From Rhizobium vallis (GTDB taxonomy: Bacteria; Pseudomonadota; Alphaproteobacteria; Rhizobiales; Rhizobiaceae), in assembly GCF_003985155.1 (NCBI RefSeq), contig NZ_ML133705.1, positions 1 through 55,000 on the forward strand: a stretch of 55,000 bases of DNA. The letters run 5' to 3'. Positions 51,137 through 55,000 of this stretch are shown piece after piece; within the stretch, counting starts at the first letter, position 1, and each line of letters starts with the position of its first letter. A program made the translations under genes and the position numbers. The notes under the pieces are model-generated. The model was not told where the DNA came from. It did not search any database and saw only the letters and a list, made by a program, of their open reading frames with translations.

Positions 51137-52285
51137 ATGCGCCTTAAGGACTGCTATAATTTTCATGATTTTCGGCGCATGGCCAAAGGGCGTCTGCCCG
51201 GGCCGATCTTCGACTATATCGATGGGGCGGCCGATGACGAGGTGACGTATCGGCGCAATACGGCCGCCTTCGAGAATTGCGATCTGGTGCCGGATGTTTT
51301 GCGCGGGGTGGCCGATGTCGATATGTCGGTGACTGTCATGGGGCAGAAGCTTGCCATGCCGGTCTATTGCTCGCCGACGGCGCTGCAGCGGCTTTTCCAC
51401 CATCAGGGGGAGCGCGCGGTGGCGGCGGCCGCCGCGAAATACGGCACGATGTTCGGCGTTTCCTCGCTCGGCACGATCAGCCTGGAGGAAGCGCGGCAGA
51501 TCAGCAGCGGGCCGCAGGTCTATCAGTTTTATTTCCACAAGGACCGCGGGCTGAACCGCGAGATGATGGCGCGGGCAAAGACCGCTGGCGTGCAGGCGAT
51601 GATGCTGACGGTCGACAGCATCACTGGCGGCAATCGCGAGCGCGACAAGCGCACCGGCTTTTCCATTCCCTTCAAGCTCAATCTCGCCGGCATGACGCAA
51701 TTCGCGATCAAGCCTTCCTGGGCGATCGGCTGGCTGACGCATGAGCGCTTCGCGCTGCCGCAGCTCGAAAGCCACGTCAAGATGGATGACGGCGCGCTGT
51801 CGATCAGCCGTTACTTCACCGAAATGCTCGATCCCTCCATGTCTTGGAACGACGTGGCTGACATGGTGAAGACCTGGGGCGGGCAATTCTGCCTGAAGGG
51901 CATCATGTCGGTGGAGGACGCCAAGCGTGCGGTCGAGATCGGCTGCACCGGCATCGTGCTTTCCAACCATGGCGGACGCCAGCTCGACGGCTCGCGCAGC
52001 GCTTTCGATCAGTTGGCCGAGATCGTCGATGCCGTGGGCGACCGGATCGACGTGATGATGGATGGCGGCGTACAGCGGGGAACGCATGTACTGAAGGCCT
52101 TGTCGCTCGGCGCCAAGGCCGTCGGCCTCGGCCGCTATTATCTCTTCCCGCTGGCAGCGGCCGGTCAGCCCGGCGTCGAGCGCGCGCTGGAGACGATGCG
52201 CACCGAAATCGAGCGCGGTATGAAGCTGATGGGCTGCACCTCGGTCAGCCAGCTGACGCGGCGGAATTTGCGGTTTCGGTCCTGA
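51137..52285 (+). CDS. lldD: FMN-dependent alpha-hydroxy-acid dehydrogenase (L-lactate type)
   Basis: A 382-aa TIM-barrel flavoprotein. It opens with DFRRMAKGRLPGPIFDYIDGAADDE; SPTALQRLFHHQGE and VYQFYFHKDRGL line the FMN site; VLSNHGGRQLDGS contains the catalytic His278; DGGVQRGTHVLKALSLGAKAVGLGR ends the barrel. It matches L-lactate dehydrogenase (LldD) in length and motifs; a related 2-hydroxy-acid substrate cannot be excluded. It is membrane-associated in characterised relatives. It follows the desaturase by 76 bases and may share its transcript. Confidence 0.9.
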   Translation: MRLKDCYNFHDFRRMAKGRLPGPIFDYIDGAADDEVTYRRNTAAFENCDLVPDVLRGVADVDMSVTVMGQKLAMPVYCSPTALQRLFHHQGERAVAAAAAKYGTMFGVSSLGTISLEEARQISSGPQVYQFYFHKDRGLNREMMARAKTAGVQAMMLTVDSITGGNRERDKRTGFSIPFKLNLAGMTQFAIKPSWAIGWLTHERFALPQLESHVKMDDGALSISRYFTEMLDPSMSWNDVADMVKTWGGQFCLKGIMSVEDAKRAVEIGCTGIVLSNHGGRQLDGSRSAFDQLAEIVDAVGDRIDVMMDGGVQRGTHVLKALSLGAKAVGLGRYYLFPLAAAGQPGVERALETMRTEIERGMKLMGCTSVSQLTRRNLRFRS

Positions 52286-52311
52286 TTTTCTTGCTGTCGC
52301 GGGTGCAAGAG

Positions 52312-52568
52312 GCGGCGTTGCGCGTGTCCTTCGAGGCTCCGGCCTTCGGCCTGCGCACCTCAGGATGAGGACCATTGGAGTGTGCCGCGCCAAGGCTTGA
52401 GAGAGCCTCACTGAAGTGCCGCGCAGGGGCCTGGAAGGGTGGGGCTCCGGCCTTTGGCCTGCGCACCTCAGGATGAGGACCGTCGGAGGGTGCCGCGCCA
52501 AGGCTTCAGAGAGCCTCACCCTGAGGTGCCCCGCCAGGGGCCTCGAAGGGCGGGGCGGGTGCGCTGGT
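52312..52568. repeat. Family A repeats
   Basis: Four copies at about 52325-52370, 52405-52440, 52442-52485 and 52515-52560. The second and third abut. The cluster fills the space between lldD and the ABC transporter gene. Confidence 0.8.
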
Positions 52569-52663
52569 GTGTGAGACCGCCTTATTTTCCCGACCAGCCA
52601 GCCAAAGCGATCTTCCACACCGGCATCATGAAACCTTTCGATTTCTGAGCCGTTGTCGGTGGC

Positions 52664-54652
52664 ATGACCGACTTTAATTTGAAACCGAAATCGGTCGACG
52701 GCGCCGATGCGCAAGGTGCCGAGAAGTCGCGCAAAGCGAAGGCATCGACTGTTGAGGCCGGGCCGCCGCCCGAGGTCGAACCCGACAAGGACCTGACGCC
52801 CGAGGAGGCCGAGCAGGCGCGCAGGAGCTATTTGCTGCGGCGGTTCTGGATCAGCGCGCGCGGTTACTGGGCGCGCGGCGGCGATCGCTTCGCCTGGCCG
52901 TGCTCGATCGGGCTGCTTGTCATGATCGGCATGAATGTCGGCTTTCAATACGGCATCAATCTCTGGAACCGCGGGATTTTCGACGCGATCGAGCGGCACG
53001 ATGCCGGCACCGTTTATTTCTTCGGCGCGGTGTTCCCGCCGCTCGTGCTCGGAAGCGTGGTGCTCGTCACCGCCCAGGTCTATGTCCGCATGATGATCCA
53101 GCGGCGCTGGCGCAAATGGCTCGCGACCTCGCTGATCGCCCGTTGGCTCGCAAACGGGCGCTATTATCAGCTGAACCTGATCGGCGGCGACCATAAGAAC
53201 CCGGAGGCGCGCATCTCCGAGGATCTGAGGATTGCCACCGAGGCGCCGGTCGATTTCATTGCCGGCGTCATCTCCGCCTTCCTGTCGGCCTCGACCTTCA
53301 TCCTGGTGCTGTGGACGATCGGCGGAGCGTTGAGCCTGCCGATTGCCGGATTCACGATCACCATTCCCGGCTTTCTCGTCGTCACGGCGGTGCTTTACGC
53401 CATCGTCACCTCGACGACAATCACCGTCATCGGCCGGCATTTCGTCAAGGTCTCCGAGGCCAAGAACCAGGTGGAAGCCGAGTTTCGCTATACGCTGACG
53501 CATGTGCGGGAAAACGGCGAGAGCATCGCGCTTCTCGGCGGCGAGGAGGAAGAGCGCAACGATCTCGACAAGACCTTCGGCAACGTGCTGAAGCAATGGG
53601 CGCTGCTTGCCCACCAGCATATGCGCACGACCTTCGTGTCGCATGGCTCGATGCTGATTGCGCCTGTCGTGCCGGTGCTGCTCTGCGCGCCGAAATTTCT
53701 CGAAGGCAGCATGTCGCTGGGCGAGGTCATGCAAGCGGCCTCCGCCTTCGCCATCGTGCAAAACGCCTTCGGATGGCTTGTCGACAATTATCCGCGCCTT
53801 GCTGACTGGAACGCCTGCGCGCGGCGCGTCGCCTCCTTGATGATGTCGCTCGACGGGCTGGAGCGCGCCGAACAGAGCGACGCGCTCGGGCGCATCAGGC
53901 ATGGCGAAACGAAGGGCGAGGCGATGCTGAGCCTCAACGATCTTGCCGTGTCGCTCGATGACGGCACCGCCGTGGTCAAGGAGACCCAGGTGGAGATCGA
54001 GCCGGGGGAGCGGGTGCTGGTGTCGGGCGAATCCGGTTCGGGAAAGAGCACGCTGGTGCGCGCCATCGCCGGCCTCTGGCCCTGGGGCCACGGCAGCGTC
54101 GATTTCCACACCGACCGGCGATTGTTCATGCTGCCGCAGCGGCCCTATATCCCCGCCGGCACGCTGCGCCGCGCCGTCGCCTATCCCAATGCCGCCGACG
54201 GCTGGCCGCTGGAGGAGATCAAGGCGGCGCTCGATAAAGTCGGGCTCGAGTATCTGAACGACAAGCTCGAGGAGGAGGCGCCGTGGGACCAGACCCTGTC
54301 AGGCGGCGAAAAGCAGCGGCTCGCCTTCGCCCGCCTCCTCCTGCACAATCCCGATATCATCGTGCTCGATGAAGCGACCTCGGCGCTCGACGAGAAGAGC
54401 CAGGACCAGATGATGGCGATGGTGATCGAGGAATTGCCGAAGGTCACGATCGTCAGCGTCGCGCACCGCGCCGAACTCGAAGCCTTCCACAGCCGCAAGA
54501 TCACGCTCGAGCGGCGCGAGGGCGGCGCAAAGCTCGTCAGCGATATCGATCTCGTCCCGCGCGTGAGGAAACGGAATGTGCTGCTGCGGCTTCTGGAGGA
54601 TGGGCGGGCGTTGCCGAAGGGCAGGGTGGGGTTGCGGCGGAAAGGGAATTGA
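52664..54652 (+). CDS. BacA/YddA-like ABC transporter (fused permease-ATPase)
   Basis: A 662-aa protein. After a charged N-terminus, an SbmA/BacA-type membrane domain (about 60-360, six helices, with FDAIERHDAGTVYFF, RRWRKWLATSLIARWL and NPEARISEDLR) is fused to an ATPase domain: Walker A GESGSGKST (about 455-463), signature LSGGEKQR (about 545), Walker B IIVLDEATSALD (about 565). BclA-type relatives import peptides, including plant NCR peptides, in some rhizobia; YddA is of unknown substrate. Which group this belongs to needs a phylogeny. Confidence 0.9.
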   Translation: MTDFNLKPKSVDGADAQGAEKSRKAKASTVEAGPPPEVEPDKDLTPEEAEQARRSYLLRRFWISARGYWARGGDRFAWPCSIGLLVMIGMNVGFQYGINLWNRGIFDAIERHDAGTVYFFGAVFPPLVLGSVVLVTAQVYVRMMIQRRWRKWLATSLIARWLANGRYYQLNLIGGDHKNPEARISEDLRIATEAPVDFIAGVISAFLSASTFILVLWTIGGALSLPIAGFTITIPGFLVVTAVLYAIVTSTTITVIGRHFVKVSEAKNQVEAEFRYTLTHVRENGESIALLGGEEEERNDLDKTFGNVLKQWALLAHQHMRTTFVSHGSMLIAPVVPVLLCAPKFLEGSMSLGEVMQAASAFAIVQNAFGWLVDNYPRLADWNACARRVASLMMSLDGLERAEQSDALGRIRHGETKGEAMLSLNDLAVSLDDGTAVVKETQVEIEPGERVLVSGESGSGKSTLVRAIAGLWPWGHGSVDFHTDRRLFMLPQRPYIPAGTLRRAVAYPNAADGWPLEEIKAALDKVGLEYLNDKLEEEAPWDQTLSGGEKQRLAFARLLLHNPDIIVLDEATSALDEKSQDQMMAMVIEELPKVTIVSVAHRAELEAFHSRKITLERREGGAKLVSDIDLVPRVRKRNVLLRLLEDGRALPKGRVGLRRKGN

Positions 54653-54754
54653 CCGTGATATGGTGCGGGAGTTTGTGCGATGGGGCAATTTTCGAGCGGA
54701 AAGTTCGATGACCACTTGTAGTGCTGCGGATTTCCATGTGTTTGCGGCTTCGCC

Positions 54755-54886
54755 GCACCCCCTCATCTGCCTGCCGGCATCTTCTCCCCGCTGGGTAGAA
54801 GAGACGAGCTGCGAGCTTCGCGTCCCAAAGCATGCTTCCGACAAGAACGAGACGCCGCCACGAGTCCTCTTCGCCCCAGCGGGGAG
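54755..54886. repeat. Family B palindrome truncated by the terminal repeat
   Basis: The left arm and middle are complete and almost identical to 44997-45130. The right arm stops at ...GCGGGGAG where CAACCATG of the terminal repeat begins. Confidence 0.82.
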
Positions 54887-55000
54887 CAACCATGTTTCAA
54901 TTTTTCCGGTATTGTGGCGTCCATTCGGCCTTTCGAAAGAGGATCGAATTGGCGAGAACGATGAGTTTTCGTGCGACGGCGATGACGGCGCACAGGTGAT
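54879..55000. repeat. Right terminal inverted repeat
   Basis: The reverse complement of bases 6-127, identical over 122 bases. It joins a family-B core at the same base as the left copy. Confidence 0.88.

Noticed and set aside
50996..54109. A 1037-codon open frame on the minus strand
   Set aside because: It is the mirror of the desaturase, lldD and ABC transporter genes, which have full domain sets on the plus strand. The frame has no ribosome site or family motif and runs through repeats.

Overview
The window looks like chromosomal or large-plasmid DNA of a fast-growing rhizobium (Rhizobium leguminosarum/etli group or a close relative). The evidence is GC-rich coding DNA with typical Rhizobiales families, three secreted proteins built around Ra/VCBS (cadherin-like) domains of the Rap/Ply type, and a very heavy load of palindromic intergenic repeats. 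No rRNA, tRNA, CRISPR array, integrase or intact transposase is visible. The first 127 and last 122 bases are inverted copies of one another. This suggests a stretch bounded by two copies of a mobile element, or a short-read contig that ends in the same repeat on both sides.

Layout. 0.4-5 kb: DJ-1/PfpI hydrolase, GFA-family protein, SRPBCC protein, SUFU-like protein, a 57-aa protein and a lipoprotein. 5.2-8 kb: an SDR gene divergent from an MmyB-type regulator with a clear operator, then a DUF1778/GNAT toxin-antitoxin pair with its own operator. 8-13 kb: an exported two-repeat protein, an Ra/VCBS beta-propeller protein, a VOC protein and small exported or membrane proteins. 13.5-17.6 kb: a blh-type sulfur transferase/dioxygenase gene, followed by two extra copies of its 3' end that bracket a divergent SDR/TetR pair. 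17.8-21.7 kb: an ArsR/AHSA1 operon, an AraC-GyrI regulator and a soluble double-PAS chemoreceptor. 22-26 kb: a membrane protein, an M50 protease, a SUKH immunity-like protein and small unknown genes. 26-40 kb: a membrane AraC regulator, then an 11-kb block between two inverted, nearly identical GIY-YIG genes. The block holds a HlyD/ATPase/FtsX/FtsX exporter, two paralogous beta-helix Ply-like proteins and a CHAP-like exported protein lying between two 189-bp direct repeats. 40-55 kb: a PLP decarboxylase-like enzyme, a DUF2199 protein, PhyH/AraC divergent genes, GNAT, an SDR-ECF sigma operon with a recognisable ECF promoter, an ornithine cyclodeaminase remnant, dapB with a duplicated translation start, ArsR divergent from a desaturase, lldD, and a BacA/YddA-like ABC transporter.

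How the genes fit together. The dominant theme is small one-component regulator plus enzyme modules (MmyB/SDR, TetR/SDR, ArsR/AHSA1, AraC/PhyH, ArsR/desaturase, SDR/ECF). Most have an inverted repeat in the control region. They are separated by clusters of at least five palindromic repeat families. The second theme is the cell envelope and secretion: Ra-domain proteins probably exported by a type I system encoded elsewhere, a MacAB/DevBCA-like exporter and a BacA-like transporter. Several loci show repeat-driven remodelling: nested repeats, repeat-encoded protein tails, duplicated gene ends and duplicated ribosome-binding sites.
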